From Cellvibrionaceae bacterium (lineage in GTDB: Bacteria; Pseudomonadota; Gammaproteobacteria; Pseudomonadales; Cellvibrionaceae), in contig JAGKWU010000010.1 in assembly GCA_021151695.1 (NCBI GenBank), forward strand, positions 124,001 to 188,000: a DNA stretch of 64,000 nucleotides, given 5' to 3'. Each line of letters opens with the position of its first letter. Position 1 is the first letter of the stretch. The notes under the pieces were generated by a model. The model saw only the letters and a program-made list of their open reading frames with translations, had not been told where the DNA came from and ran no database searches. A program made the translations under genes and the position numbers. Shown one piece after another: positions 8,465 to 17,121 of this stretch.

Positions 8465-8796
8465 TTCTGTCGCCCCCGTTTTTCTGCTTTCCACCGCGTC
8501 AGTTTTTTTGACCCTCCTCGTGCAGGGGGGGCTATGATTTCGATGTGTGAGTTGTATCCGGAAGGCTGCAGATTGGTTGTTTGGATTCTTTTGGAATAAG
8601 AGATTGAATTTAAATTTCGATCGTTTTTATTTTGATAGTTTACGCGCCACTTTGATTAGTCGAGTCTTGTTTACAGGGCGTTTTTACGCGCAGGGCTGTG
8701 ATATAGTTTTACAGGTGAGTAGATTGATTTTATAAGTTCAGCATGGATGGCCGATTCAACATTTGTAATAAACACCCATGAAGTCAAGGAGTCTGC
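8465..8796. other. Non-coding stretch between tRNA-Phe and the AraC-type gene
   Basis: No gene could be supported. There is a run of seven G at about 8524 and an AT-rich 200-base tract before 8797 that probably carries the promoter of the next gene. A 62-codon frame here has no family text and no ribosome site. Confidence 0.5.
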
Positions 8797-9225
8797 ATGA
8801 TTCAGCTGCAACGCAATTACCGAATTGAAGATGGTGAATTAACCCCACCCTATCGCTCGTACGAAGAATATTTGGCATTAGCGCAAATTCCTTATTGCGA
8901 GGGGATATCCAATAGAGTTGTAGGTGCGCTGCGCGCGCGCGTTGGTCACGCTGACCTGTCTGTTGAGCAAATTGCTGCAGACTTGAGTCTGACCAAGCGA
9001 ACCTTGCAACGTCGTCTTCACGAGCAAGGTACGAGTTTTGCGCAATTGCGCGACGATATTCGTTTTCATTATGCGATCAAATACTTGATCGAAGATGCAA
9101 TGAGCGTGGACCTTGTTTCCAAAGCCTTGTACTTTTCAGATCGAACCAGCTTTACCAATGCCTTTAAGCGTTGGACCGGTTTATCTCCAAGTGGCTTCCG
9201 CAAGTTATACAGAGATTATGTCTAG
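8797..9225 (+). CDS. Stand-alone AraC-type DNA-binding domain protein
   Basis: A 142-residue protein holding only the double helix-turn-helix of AraC/XylS regulators. The first HTH reads LSVEQIAADLSLTKRTLQRRL and the second DLVSKALYFSDRTSFTNAFKRW, followed by the usual TGLSPSGFRK. About 45 residues precede it and contain no recognisable ligand domain, so the N-terminal sensor half of a normal AraC protein (about 250-330 residues) is absent. AAGGAG lies 8 bases before the ATG, so the short form is well supported. It precedes the histidine kinase gene by 190 bases on the same strand and could act in that pathway; this is inferred from position. Confidence 0.88.
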   Translation: MIQLQRNYRIEDGELTPPYRSYEEYLALAQIPYCEGISNRVVGALRARVGHADLSVEQIAADLSLTKRTLQRRLHEQGTSFAQLRDDIRFHYAIKYLIEDAMSVDLVSKALYFSDRTSFTNAFKRWTGLSPSGFRKLYRDYV

Positions 9226-9415
9226 GCAGCCCCGGGCGCGCTGATTAGCAAAGCTCTGTGCATTCTTGCGGGAGATTTGCGAGCGCGCCATGCCTTTTCT
9301 TCTGTTTTAATTGCCGCTAATAAAACGATTGTAATCAGTGTTGCTGTGCAGCACTGATTTTCCTGCTTGGCCGTTAGGCCTTCTGACCGCAGAATAGGTT
9401 GCTGGAAACTTCCTT

Positions 9416-10795
9416 ATGTATTCGGTTCTTCCCGCCGTTGTTGCGATACTGTTCCTGCTATTTGGATTGTATGTAGCCCATTCCAAGGGGCTCAATCGTG
9501 TAACCACCGCGTTTTTGGTGTTGTGTGTCACCACGTTTTTTTGGCAATTTGTTTGGGCCATACTTTTTCAGATTGAAGATGAAAAAATGGCGCAAATGTT
9601 GATTAAGCTTGGATGGTTGCTGATTTTGTTTTTGCCCACCAGTCTCTTTCATTTTTTGGCGGAGATCACTGGAAGGTTGGATGTAAAAAAGAAAGTATAT
9701 ATGTCTTATATATTTTCAATTTTTCTCGCCGCTATACATGTCACTACCAATCTCGTTATCGATGGGAATTACCATTATTCCTGGGGTTATTACCCTAAGG
9801 CTGGTCCAGTCCATATTTTCCATGTGATGCAAACATCGGCAGTAGTAATTTACGGTCTTTATATTTCATATCAAAAGCAAAAAATAGTTCAGGCTGGTGA
9901 GAAAACAAAGCTGCAATACTGCAATTTCGCACTTTTGTTGTTCTCGATATCAGCTGTAGATTATTTGTGTAATTACGGTTTTGATTTTTATCCTCCCGGT
10001 GTTGTTTTTATTGCGGTAGCTCTTGGGTTGATTGCCTTGGCGACGGTTAAGTACCACGCAATGGATGATTCAAGAATGATGGCTGCCAGTCTGGCCCATG
10101 AAATGCGCACGCCATTGGCAACGCTAAAAATACAAGCAAAAATCCTGGGGGAAAGCCTACCTGAACTTATCGCTGTTTATCGTCGCGCTATAACATCTGG
10201 ATTGGTGGTTTCCCAAATCGATGATTATGTGCTTGATCATCTTGGTGAATCGGCCAAAATTTTGGAGAAAGAGGTGTTAAGTGCGAATCAGGCGATTGAT
10301 ATGCTAATGGCTTTAGCTACGTCTGATTACATTAACGAAAAGGATTTTCAGCAGTTCTCCATGAAGGAGTGTGTAGAGTTGGCGGTAAGCCGGGTCCCCT
10401 ACAAAAATGATTTGAAAAAAACTATTTATGTCGATGTTAGGTCGGACTTTATTGTGTTGGCCTCCAGGGAATTTTTAATCTTTGTGCTTATTAATCTCAT
10501 CAATAACTCACTGGATGCGCTGCAAAAAGTAGATGCAGGGCTAATCCGGATTACTATATTGTCCGACGGGGCGGGTAATCGCATTGAGTTCCTTGATGAC
10601 GGCGAGGGCATAGATAGCGACGTATTGCCTCATATCTTCGACAGATTCTTCACAACAAAAAATCGTGGGGGAAATGCCGGAGTAGGCTTGGCCTTTTGTA
10701 AGAACGTGATGGAGTCATTTGGAGGCAGTATTAGTTGTGAGTCGCAGCAGGGTAAATATACGCTATTTACCCTGCGCTTTAAGTCGGGCGAGTAA
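9416..10795 (+). CDS. Sensor histidine kinase with multi-TM N-terminal sensor
   Basis: A 459-residue inner-membrane histidine kinase. Residues 1-215 form about six or seven hydrophobic helices with the SWGYYPKAGPVHIFHVM loop found in 7TM-type kinase sensors. The H box SLAHEMRTPLATLK carries His228; the N box is LINLINNSLDAL and the ATP lid contains FLDDGEGID and GGNAGVGLAF. The coiled linker between H and N boxes is long. Family knowledge: kinases with such sensors include quorum-sensing receptors (LuxN, CqsS, LqsS) but also many orphans. The stop codon directly abuts the stop of the convergent response regulator. Base composition is AT-richer than the neighbouring core genes. Confidence 0.9.
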   Translation: MYSVLPAVVAILFLLFGLYVAHSKGLNRVTTAFLVLCVTTFFWQFVWAILFQIEDEKMAQMLIKLGWLLILFLPTSLFHFLAEITGRLDVKKKVYMSYIFSIFLAAIHVTTNLVIDGNYHYSWGYYPKAGPVHIFHVMQTSAVVIYGLYISYQKQKIVQAGEKTKLQYCNFALLLFSISAVDYLCNYGFDFYPPGVVFIAVALGLIALATVKYHAMDDSRMMAASLAHEMRTPLATLKIQAKILGESLPELIAVYRRAITSGLVVSQIDDYVLDHLGESAKILEKEVLSANQAIDMLMALATSDYINEKDFQQFSMKECVELAVSRVPYKNDLKKTIYVDVRSDFIVLASREFLIFVLINLINNSLDALQKVDAGLIRITILSDGAGNRIEFLDDGEGIDSDVLPHIFDRFFTTKNRGGNAGVGLAFCKNVMESFGGSISCESQQGKYTLFTLRFKSGE

Positions 10796-11848
10796 CTAGT
10801 GGAAATGCCCTGCGCGAACTTTTGTGATGGGCAGGGGCGTGTCTGCTGAATCAGGGATAATCGCGCAATAGTAATTTACCTTTCCCTTGATGGTATCGGC
10901 AGGGTGGATGTTGGCTTCGGGGGTTGATAGGCCAGGTTCATAATATCCATCCGCAGTAGGAAAATAAGGAATAAACGCATGAGACTTGATTGCAGAATAA
11001 ATGTTGTCAGGTCCGCCTTCCTCTTCAAGTACTTGCAGGTGCTCAGCAATATCATCCGCCGTATAAATAATACATAGAAATTTCTGGTTATCTTTTGCTT
11101 TTAGTGCAAAGCGTGAAGGATTGGTTAAGTAGTAATATTCAATAACCCCCAGTGCCTCGCAGCTTTTCTTAAAATAGCGAGCGAGCTCCAGGTCAGCAAA
11201 GAAAGGGGTTCCGCTGTCGATGGCTTCCGCTTTGATGCTGCTGGATATTTCATTGAAATATTTATGTTGCAACTGATGTATGGTTTCTTCCAATTCCTGC
11301 AACATGTTTTCATCATTCTTTTTCAAGTAATAGTGGATTGTGTTGTTATTAAATGCTTTGACTGCCTCGGTTGAAGTGGCGTAACCGGTAAGCAAAATTT
11401 TTCTAATGGATGGATTTTGTATTTGTTCACACAATTCTATGCCGTTCATGCTCGGCATGGAGTAATCTGCGACAACAACAGATACCTCCCTGGCTTTGAA
11501 TTGATCGAAACGTTTTATGTTTTGGCGGGTGAGGACCTGCTTGACCCAGACCTCCGAGTCACCTTCAGGCTTGGGGGTGTCGTTTGCTTCGCTGAGTTTT
11601 ATCTCGCGCTCCTGCTCATTTATGTATTTAAGCGCCATTTTTGTGTCGGTAAATGATTTAACATTAAATTGTCTGGATAGCGCCAATGACAGGGTGGTTA
11701 AAAATTCACTATTGTCATCAATGAGAATGACCTGGGTGGGATAAAAGCAAAGTGGTATTTTCAATGTAATATCCTGGCTGAAACTATTATTGGTTAGCGG
11801 GTAAATTATAACATCAAATTGTTGGCTTGATTTAAAAGCTCCCCCCAT
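10796..11848 (-). CDS. Response regulator with split receiver and unusual C-terminal domain
   Basis: The receiver has VILIDDNSEFL (acidic pocket), the phospho-acceptor region VVADYSMPSMNGIEL, LLTGYA and the switch Lys in HYYLKK. An insert of about 45 residues lies between helix 1 and the strand with the acceptor Asp. After a helical linker comes a 150-residue C-terminal part with no helix-turn-helix, GGDEF, EAL or HD signature that I can see (KFLCIIYTADDIAEHLQVLE and VNYYCAIIPDS are strand-rich). The ATG at 11848 lacks a ribosome site; a TTG at 11764 preceded by CCAGGAT, with TATAAT further upstream, is an attractive alternative giving 322 residues. Probably the cognate partner of the adjacent kinase. 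Confidence 0.85.
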   Translation of the reverse strand: MGGAFKSSQQFDVIIYPLTNNSFSQDITLKIPLCFYPTQVILIDDNSEFLTTLSLALSRQFNVKSFTDTKMALKYINEQEREIKLSEANDTPKPEGDSEVWVKQVLTRQNIKRFDQFKAREVSVVVADYSMPSMNGIELCEQIQNPSIRKILLTGYATSTEAVKAFNNNTIHYYLKKNDENMLQELEETIHQLQHKYFNEISSSIKAEAIDSGTPFFADLELARYFKKSCEALGVIEYYYLTNPSRFALKAKDNQKFLCIIYTADDIAEHLQVLEEEGGPDNIYSAIKSHAFIPYFPTADGYYEPGLSTPEANIHPADTIKGKVNYYCAIIPDSADTPLPITKVRAGHFH

Positions 11849-11929
11849 AAGCGTTATCGCTGCAGGGGGGCTTTATGTGATACATCTTTATGGCTCAATC
11901 AGCCTTTGCCTTTCCGGTCAACCGGCTTC

Positions 11930-12424
11930 TTATTGCCCCTTTACCTTGTCGTAATCGCACTCAAAGGATTTGATTTTGGCGATAATGCTTTCAGGAAGCT
12001 TTGCAATGCGTTTTTGCTTGTTGGCAAAAACGATTTGTTGATAACCGGAAGAGGCGAGTTCACCGTTAATAAAAAAGCGGAACAGTAAGTGGAATGAGCA
12101 TTTTTGGATGTCAAAAGAGTTTAGCTCGCAGTGCACTGTCTGAAAAGGGAATGCCTCTTTGATGAAGTTGTTGTGTGCTTGCTTTGTGATAAAAACGCCT
12201 TTGTCTTGCAGCATGTCCTCGGAAATACATTCAAAAAACCAGCGCTCTCTGGTCGCGCCTTGCCACTCAAAGAAATTTGAAAAATAAACGTTTTGCGTTG
12301 CGTTGGAGTGCTTTAAATTGGTTTCAAATTTTTGATGATAGGTTTTGGCTTGAGAAAAATCTGCGCCAATAATGGACATGTTTTGATTTGCGTTATAAGC
12401 AAGTTGTACGCGAGAAGTTTGCAT
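11930..12424 (-). CDS. Hot-dog fold acyl-CoA/ACP thioesterase-like protein
   Basis: A 164-residue protein with the 4-hydroxybenzoyl-CoA thioesterase pattern: NVYFSNFFEWQGATRERWF matches the motif (N-x-Y-x-x-x-x-x-W) of the group that includes polyketide/enediyne thioesterases of the DynE7 type, then ELNSFDIQKCSFHLLFRFF and ASSGYQQIVFANKQKRIAKLPE form the later strands. The usual acidic residue is replaced in the DynE7-like group by other residues, as appears here. It lies 81 bases upstream of the response regulator on the same strand and may share its transcription. A small-molecule acyl substrate linked to the sensor is an inference. AT-rich like its neighbours. Confidence 0.75.
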   Translation of the reverse strand: MQTSRVQLAYNANQNMSIIGADFSQAKTYHQKFETNLKHSNATQNVYFSNFFEWQGATRERWFFECISEDMLQDKGVFITKQAHNNFIKEAFPFQTVHCELNSFDIQKCSFHLLFRFFINGELASSGYQQIVFANKQKRIAKLPESIIAKIKSFECDYDKVKGQ

Positions 12425-13112
12425 AATAAAAAAACCTCATAAGAAATAGATAATTGGGGAAATGCAAATAGAAAAAACTAGATGCCAATGTAGATTATTC
12501 AAATGTTGAACAGGCTGCCAGAGAGAGTCATAAAAATGATTGAAATAAATCTCTCGCCAGATTTTCTGATCAGCGTTTCGCTTTTGTTTTGACGGGATTA
12601 AATGTGACAAATATAAATAAATTATTTTTACTTTTTGCACTTGCAAAAGATGTTTTTGAATGAATTTTTTGTAGGCGATAGCGTGAAAAAAGCAACCAGG
12701 ATGTTGGACGTAAGGCTGACGAAAAAGAAGAAGTGTTTGAGTTAAATGCCTGTTGTCAGGCGGTAGGAATTCCTGATGCGAACCCTGCTAAAGGTTGGGG
12801 GTATGAGTCTCCTCGTTCGAATCTACAGCCTCTTCCTTTTGTCGATGGCGTTGGGCATTAGGGGCGGTTAAAAGTGCTTTTGATCTGTAAAAAATCATGC
12901 GCTTGTCACAAATGGGAGGAAAGGGGTTGCGTCGTGGGAGCAACTCAAGTACTGTTTTCACCTCCTCAAGTTGCCGCTAGGGGCATCGAGTGGACACAAT
13001 AAATATAAAATAAACTGCGTTGTTCTATTGGAAAGCTGTAACTTCCTGAAAATTGCAGATGGCATATCGGTCAATCCGTCCTTACATTAATAATTAAGAC
13101 GAGATTGAAACT
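12425..13112. other. Intergenic region upstream of the pectate lyase
   Basis: About 690 bases, AT-rich in the first half. No supportable gene was found; the one 69-codon minus-strand frame has no ribosome site or family text. The last 150 bases, including ACACAATAAATATAAAATAA at about 12994, probably carry the lyase promoter. Confidence 0.5.
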
Positions 13113-14687
13113 ATGAATATCCAAAAAACCTCAATCCTGAGAGCTTCCAGCTTTGCTCTCAAATCTACTGCTACTGCAGTGGCTCTGCTGGCAGGCAGTT
13201 CTGTGTTTGCAGCTTCAACAGGTGGTTTTGCCACTACTGATGGCGGCAATGTGACTGGTGCAAAATCTTTTACTGCCGCGACTCACACAGAAATCAATAC
13301 TATTCTTGCGAATGCTCTGCTGGATGCTAACGGCGATAAGGTAACCGGCGGCGCCTATCCCGTTATCATTACCTATACCGGTAATGAAGATTCGCTGATT
13401 GCACAAATCGTTAAAGACCACACAGTCGATGCTAATCATGATTGCCCTAAGGCTCACTGGGATGATGAGTATCGCCACGTTGAAATCAAGGAATTCACCA
13501 AAGGTGTTACCATCATTGGTGCCAATGGTTCTTCGGCCAACTTTGGTATTGTGGTGAATAAATCCAGCAACGTTATTGTACGCAACATGAAGATTGGTGC
13601 TCTTGGGGGCGCTAACAATGATGCGGATATGATTCGTATCGACAGCGGCTCCAATGTGTGGATCGATCACAACGAGTTATTTGCGGTAAATAATGAGTGT
13701 AACGGCTCACCTGATGGTGACCTGACCTTTGAAAGTTCGATTGATATTAAAAAGGACTCACACAATGTTACCGTTTCCTACAACTACATCCACGACAGCA
13801 AAAAAGTGGGTCTGGATGGCTCCAGCAGTAGTGATATCGCCGGTGGCCGTGAGCTGACTTACCACCACAACGTTTATAAGAACGTTAATGCTCGTTTACC
13901 ATTGCAGCGCGGTGGTTGGACGCACATTTATAATAATTTTTACGATGGCATCACCGGTTCGGGTGTAAACGTTCGTCAGGCCGGTTATTCGTTGATTGAA
14001 AGAAACTGGTTTCAGAACTCTCTCAACCCTGTGACTTGCCGTTACGATAGTAGCAACTGCGGTAAATGGGATTTGCGCGAAAACAACATTCTCACACCTG
14101 GTGATTTCGCCACTTACAATATTACCTGGACTGAGGGCGGTACCATTGATGCCACTAACTGGACAACAACAGCGCCTTTCCCCATCAGTATTCCCTACAG
14201 CTATTCACCGGTTGCCGCCGCTTGTGTGAAGGATAAACTTGCCCAATATGCTGGTGTAGGTAAAAACGCGGCGACGCTGACAAGCGCTGTTTGCGGTACG
14301 GTTACTACTTCCAGTTCAGTGGCAACCTCAACATCTTCAAGCAAAACCTCCAGCTCTGTTGCGACCTCAACCTCATCGAGTAAAACATCCAGTTCAACGT
14401 CTTCCAGCAAAACGTCAAGCTCTACCTCCAGTAGCAAATCATCGAGCTCAAGCTCTGCAAGTGCTCCGGTATTAACCGGCACCGGTGATTATCCAGATGG
14501 ATTCTCCAAGTGTGCTGATCTTGGTGAGACTTGCTCGGTAGATTCGGGTGATGGTTGGGTTGCTTTTGGTCGCAAAGGCAAGTGGGTAACCAAGCGCGTT
14601 TCTGTGCCCGGTTCTATAGCCTGTACAGTGGCTGCTTTTGGTAGTGATCCTGTAGGCAATCCCAACAAGTGTTCTTATAAACGCTAA
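13113..14687 (+). CDS. Secreted pectate lyase, family PL1, with Ser linker and small C-terminal module
   Basis: A 524-residue exported enzyme that cleaves polygalacturonate by beta-elimination with Ca2+. A signal peptide ends near residue 33 (SSVFA/AS). The parallel beta-helix shows PL1 text: VWIDHNELF, the calcium-ligand region DGDLTFESSIDIKKDSHNV, VSYNYIHDSKKVGLDG, LTYHHNVYKNVNARLP with the catalytic Arg, and HIYNNFYDG. A linker of Ser/Thr/Lys repeats (about residues 400-450) leads to a 65-residue C-terminal domain with four Cys and the pattern AFGSDPVGNPNKCSY, seen at the end of many secreted polysaccharide enzymes. Ser linkers of this kind are typical of Cellvibrio. Single-gene unit with its own terminator. 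Confidence 0.95.
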   Translation: MNIQKTSILRASSFALKSTATAVALLAGSSVFAASTGGFATTDGGNVTGAKSFTAATHTEINTILANALLDANGDKVTGGAYPVIITYTGNEDSLIAQIVKDHTVDANHDCPKAHWDDEYRHVEIKEFTKGVTIIGANGSSANFGIVVNKSSNVIVRNMKIGALGGANNDADMIRIDSGSNVWIDHNELFAVNNECNGSPDGDLTFESSIDIKKDSHNVTVSYNYIHDSKKVGLDGSSSSDIAGGRELTYHHNVYKNVNARLPLQRGGWTHIYNNFYDGITGSGVNVRQAGYSLIERNWFQNSLNPVTCRYDSSNCGKWDLRENNILTPGDFATYNITWTEGGTIDATNWTTTAPFPISIPYSYSPVAAACVKDKLAQYAGVGKNAATLTSAVCGTVTTSSSVATSTSSSKTSSSVATSTSSSKTSSSTSSSKTSSSTSSSKSSSSSSASAPVLTGTGDYPDGFSKCADLGETCSVDSGDGWVAFGRKGKWVTKRVSVPGSIACTVAAFGSDPVGNPNKCSYKR

Positions 14688-14712
14688 TTCAAATGTGAGT
14701 AAAGTGCAGTTG

Positions 14713-14740
14713 AAACAAAGCGGCGAAAGCCGCTTTGTTT
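14713..14740 (+). terminator. Bidirectional terminator between pectate lyase and copper-storage gene
   Basis: AAACAAAGCGGC and GCCGCTTTGTTT pair perfectly around GAAA. It serves both convergent genes. Confidence 0.92.
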
Positions 14741-14758
14741 TGTTCTATTAATGGAGGG

Positions 14759-15082
14759 TTATGCGGCCATTGCCTGGCAGCTTGCGGCGCAGCGGCGACA
14801 AGCCTCTACGCACTCATCCATATCACCAATGCTGGCACAATTCTCGGCGCAAGCTTCGCAAACCTGCGCACAGAGGCTGCATATCTGCGCACAAAAGCGT
14901 GAGCCACTGATTTGTAAATGCGCAGAGGTTTCGCAAATTTTGGCGCACTCCAACATCAGGCGAAAATGTTCAAGCTCCACATGTTTTCCGCCAACTTGCA
15001 AACAATGATTTACCGCCATCGAATAACAGGTGGCACTGCATTGACTGCAATGTTCAATACAATTTGAATTCATAATCGACAT
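14759..15082 (-). CDS. Four-helix-bundle copper-binding protein (Csp type, DUF326)
   Basis: A 107-residue protein with 17 cysteines spaced mainly as C-x2/3-C along helices (Cys8, 12, 15, 19, 27, 46, 50, 64, 68, 71, 75, 78, 82, 91, 95, 98, 102). Family knowledge: Csp proteins line a four-helix bundle with Cys thiolates and store many Cu(I) ions. There is no signal peptide or Tat motif, so it is a cytosolic, Csp3-like form. AAGGAG precedes the ATG at 15082 by 8 bases. No copper exporter or regulator is adjacent. Confidence 0.93.
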   Translation of the reverse strand: MSIMNSNCIEHCSQCSATCYSMAVNHCLQVGGKHVELEHFRLMLECAKICETSAHLQISGSRFCAQICSLCAQVCEACAENCASIGDMDECVEACRRCAASCQAMAA

Positions 15083-15289
15083 ACGTGGCTCCTTGATTTC
15101 TCAGCGGGCAATTGATCTCTGTTGGATGGGCAGCAGCAAGGCAAGTTCGGCCAAACGGCTGATAGTGCCGTTAGTTATAGAAGATGGTTCTAAGTAGAGC
15201 CTCTTGTGATTGCAATCTGATAGTTCGCTACCGCTTTGCCTGGATTACACTTTTTAAGCAACTCCAATAAGGGCAGCCGGGGCCAGTTC

Positions 15290-15706
15290 ATGCGCAATTA
15301 CATTCGCCATCCCACCACAATCCCGATTCAGGTATCGGCTACTGGCTCTCAGACGTCTGTAGCGCTCGCCAGCAACCTGAGTGCAGGTGGTTTGTGTTTT
15401 ATTACCGATATACCTGTGCAGGTTGGCGCTGTAGTGGACTTGTCGATTTCCTTTGTGAAACCGGATTATCAGGGAGAGGGAATTATTGTTTGGCGGCGTA
15501 ATAACAAACCCAGTGGGTTTGAAGTGGGAGTGCGTTTTGCTAACGATAATGAATATTTTCGCATGCGTATGGTGGAGCAAGTTTGCCAGATAGAGCGGTA
15601 TCGCCAACATCTGGTGGAAATGGGGCGTAACCTCACTAGCGAGGCGGCAGCACTTGAGTGGATAGAACGTTTTGCCAAGGATTTTGCGCAGCCGGATGAA
15701 ATGTAA
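15290..15706 (+). CDS. PilZ domain protein
   Basis: A 138-residue protein starting MRNYIRHPT, where Arg2 and Arg6 form the RxxxR c-di-GMP motif, followed by the NLSAGG form of the D/N-x-S-x-x-G motif. The beta-barrel continues to VGVRFANDNEYFR, and a C-terminal helix follows. Family knowledge: PilZ domains bind cyclic di-GMP and adjust motility, secretion or polysaccharide synthesis through protein contacts. I prefer the ATG at 15290 because the motif normally lies near the N-terminus; a TTG at 15236 would add 18 residues. Monocistronic. Confidence 0.88.
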   Translation: MRNYIRHPTTIPIQVSATGSQTSVALASNLSAGGLCFITDIPVQVGAVVDLSISFVKPDYQGEGIIVWRRNNKPSGFEVGVRFANDNEYFRMRMVEQVCQIERYRQHLVEMGRNLTSEAAALEWIERFAKDFAQPDEM

Positions 15707-15738
15707 AGCAGAAGTAGCGTTTACAAATACAAAAACTT

Positions 15739-16245
15739 TTATTTGTAGGCAGTTTTCCCTAAGCGATTGTGCGCTAGTGATCCCGCCAGCTTTTTAAATT
15801 CTCCTCGCATAATAGTAGAAAATTTATCCTCACCATTGAGTTGTGCCTCAATTACATAATCGAAGTAGTTGTACGAAAAAATAAAAGTAGAGCGGCCAGT
15901 TCCGCGGGCTGTGGACTTGGTGAGTACGAGTCGCTCTCCGTCCCAAGTGCCGCGTGCCGGGGCGAGTGGCGGAAACCCGTAGCTATCAAACCAGAACCAT
16001 AAAATATCTTTGGTATCCCTATCCAGATTGAGCACGCCATGGCCTTCAAACTGGCTGCCGTCACTACGTGTTTCGTAGTAATCATGAATCAAATTATGAC
16101 CGCTTTTATCAAAGCCAAATTGCCATAGCCCCTCGCAGCTTGCGGCTGGGCTCCAGGCGTTCGCAAATATCTCACCAAACCCTGACCAGTTTCCGGTAAA
16201 GAGTGACAATTTGAATGCATTGGGATGTGAGTCGGGGTGTGTCAT
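15739..16245 (-). CDS. DUF1579-like protein
   Basis: A 168-residue soluble protein resembling DUF1579: GNWSGFGEIFANAWSP near the start, the DYYETRSDGSQFEGHGVL strand pair, FWFDSYGFPPLAPARGTWDG and a C-terminal MRGEFKKL. The fold is probably a lipocalin-like barrel; the biochemical role is unknown. It is divergent from an AraC-type regulator gene (116 bases between starts), which may control it. Confidence 0.7.
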   Translation of the reverse strand: MTHPDSHPNAFKLSLFTGNWSGFGEIFANAWSPAASCEGLWQFGFDKSGHNLIHDYYETRSDGSQFEGHGVLNLDRDTKDILWFWFDSYGFPPLAPARGTWDGERLVLTKSTARGTGRSTFIFSYNYFDYVIEAQLNGEDKFSTIMRGEFKKLAGSLAHNRLGKTAYK

Positions 16246-16361
16246 GAGAGCTCCTGTTGACGAATACTTCCGCAGTATAAAAATTGCCGCCTTGGCCAGC
16301 TATCGTGATTGGGCCGTAAATGGTGCTATATTCGGCCAATATTGTTTTGGAATAAGACGTC

Positions 16362-17090
16362 ATGATTGGCTGTTTTCGTTTTGAGCATAAAGAGGCTTAT
16401 CTCCATGGCTTGCATCAGCACGATGAGGGACAGTTTTTTATCCTGCTGCATGGTGCAGCTGCTTTTATCACGGCTGATGGCGAGCGGGTAATGACTGCCG
16501 GGCGCCCTTGCTGGGTGCCGCCCAATGCCGATCATGGCGTTCAATCCCGAGGGGCAATGGTCGGCATCAGCCTGCGTGTTGGTCCGGAGTTTTGTAAGGA
16601 ATTACCGGACCATATTTGTATTCTGAAAAACAATGAATTTATTGTTCAGCTCACGAGCCGAATGCTGGATGTCAGCGAGGATGTTGGACGACTGCAGCAT
16701 CTCTGGTGGGTATTGGCAGATGAGCTGCGAGCAACGGAGCAGGATGATTTCTATTTGCCAGCGCCGAAGGATTTACGGTTGCGCCAGCTTGCAGACATGC
16801 TAGCAAGAGACCCGGCTGATCAGCGCGGCTTGGGTGATTGGGCCGGGCAAATTAATATGGCGCAACGCACGCTTGTGCGGAAATTTCGCAGCGAGACGGG
16901 CATGTCTTTTGTTGAGTGGCGTCAGCGGGCGCGCATACTTCTGGCGATAAAATTATTGGGTGCTGGCGAGTCTGTAACCCAAGTGGCATTAGCGGTGGGC
17001 TATGAGAGCCTGAGTGCTTTTATCTCTGTGTTTCGTCAGCTGACTGGTGCGGCGCCTTCCCAGTATTTACGTTCTTCGACCATAGAGTGA
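16362..17090 (+). CDS. AraC family regulator with N-terminal cupin
   Basis: A 242-residue regulator. Residues 1-90 are a cupin-type ligand pocket (LHQHDEGQFFILLHGAAAF and CWVPPNADHGVQS). Residues 140-240 hold two HTH units, LGDWAGQINMAQRTLVRKF and VTQVALAVGYESLSAFISVF, then the family end LTGAAPSQYL. This architecture is common in regulators that govern a divergent neighbouring gene, here the DUF1579-like gene. Ligand unknown. Confidence 0.92.
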   Translation: MIGCFRFEHKEAYLHGLHQHDEGQFFILLHGAAAFITADGERVMTAGRPCWVPPNADHGVQSRGAMVGISLRVGPEFCKELPDHICILKNNEFIVQLTSRMLDVSEDVGRLQHLWWVLADELRATEQDDFYLPAPKDLRLRQLADMLARDPADQRGLGDWAGQINMAQRTLVRKFRSETGMSFVEWRQRARILLAIKLLGAGESVTQVALAVGYESLSAFISVFRQLTGAAPSQYLRSSTIE

Positions 17091-17121
17091 TGAGCTGGGT
17101 GAATCGAGTTATGGAAGAGTA

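Noticed and set aside
8547..8735. 62-codon frame between tRNA-Phe and the AraC-type gene
   Set aside because: No ribosome site, no family text, composition like non-coding DNA.
12437..12646. 69-codon minus-strand frame upstream of the thioesterase
   Set aside because: AT-rich sequence gives a chance frame; no ribosome site and no signal or domain text.
8331..13112. Genomic island integrated at tRNA-Phe
   Set aside because: The AT-rich genes begin just past the tRNA, but there is no integrase and I found no second copy of the tRNA 3' end that would mark an att site.
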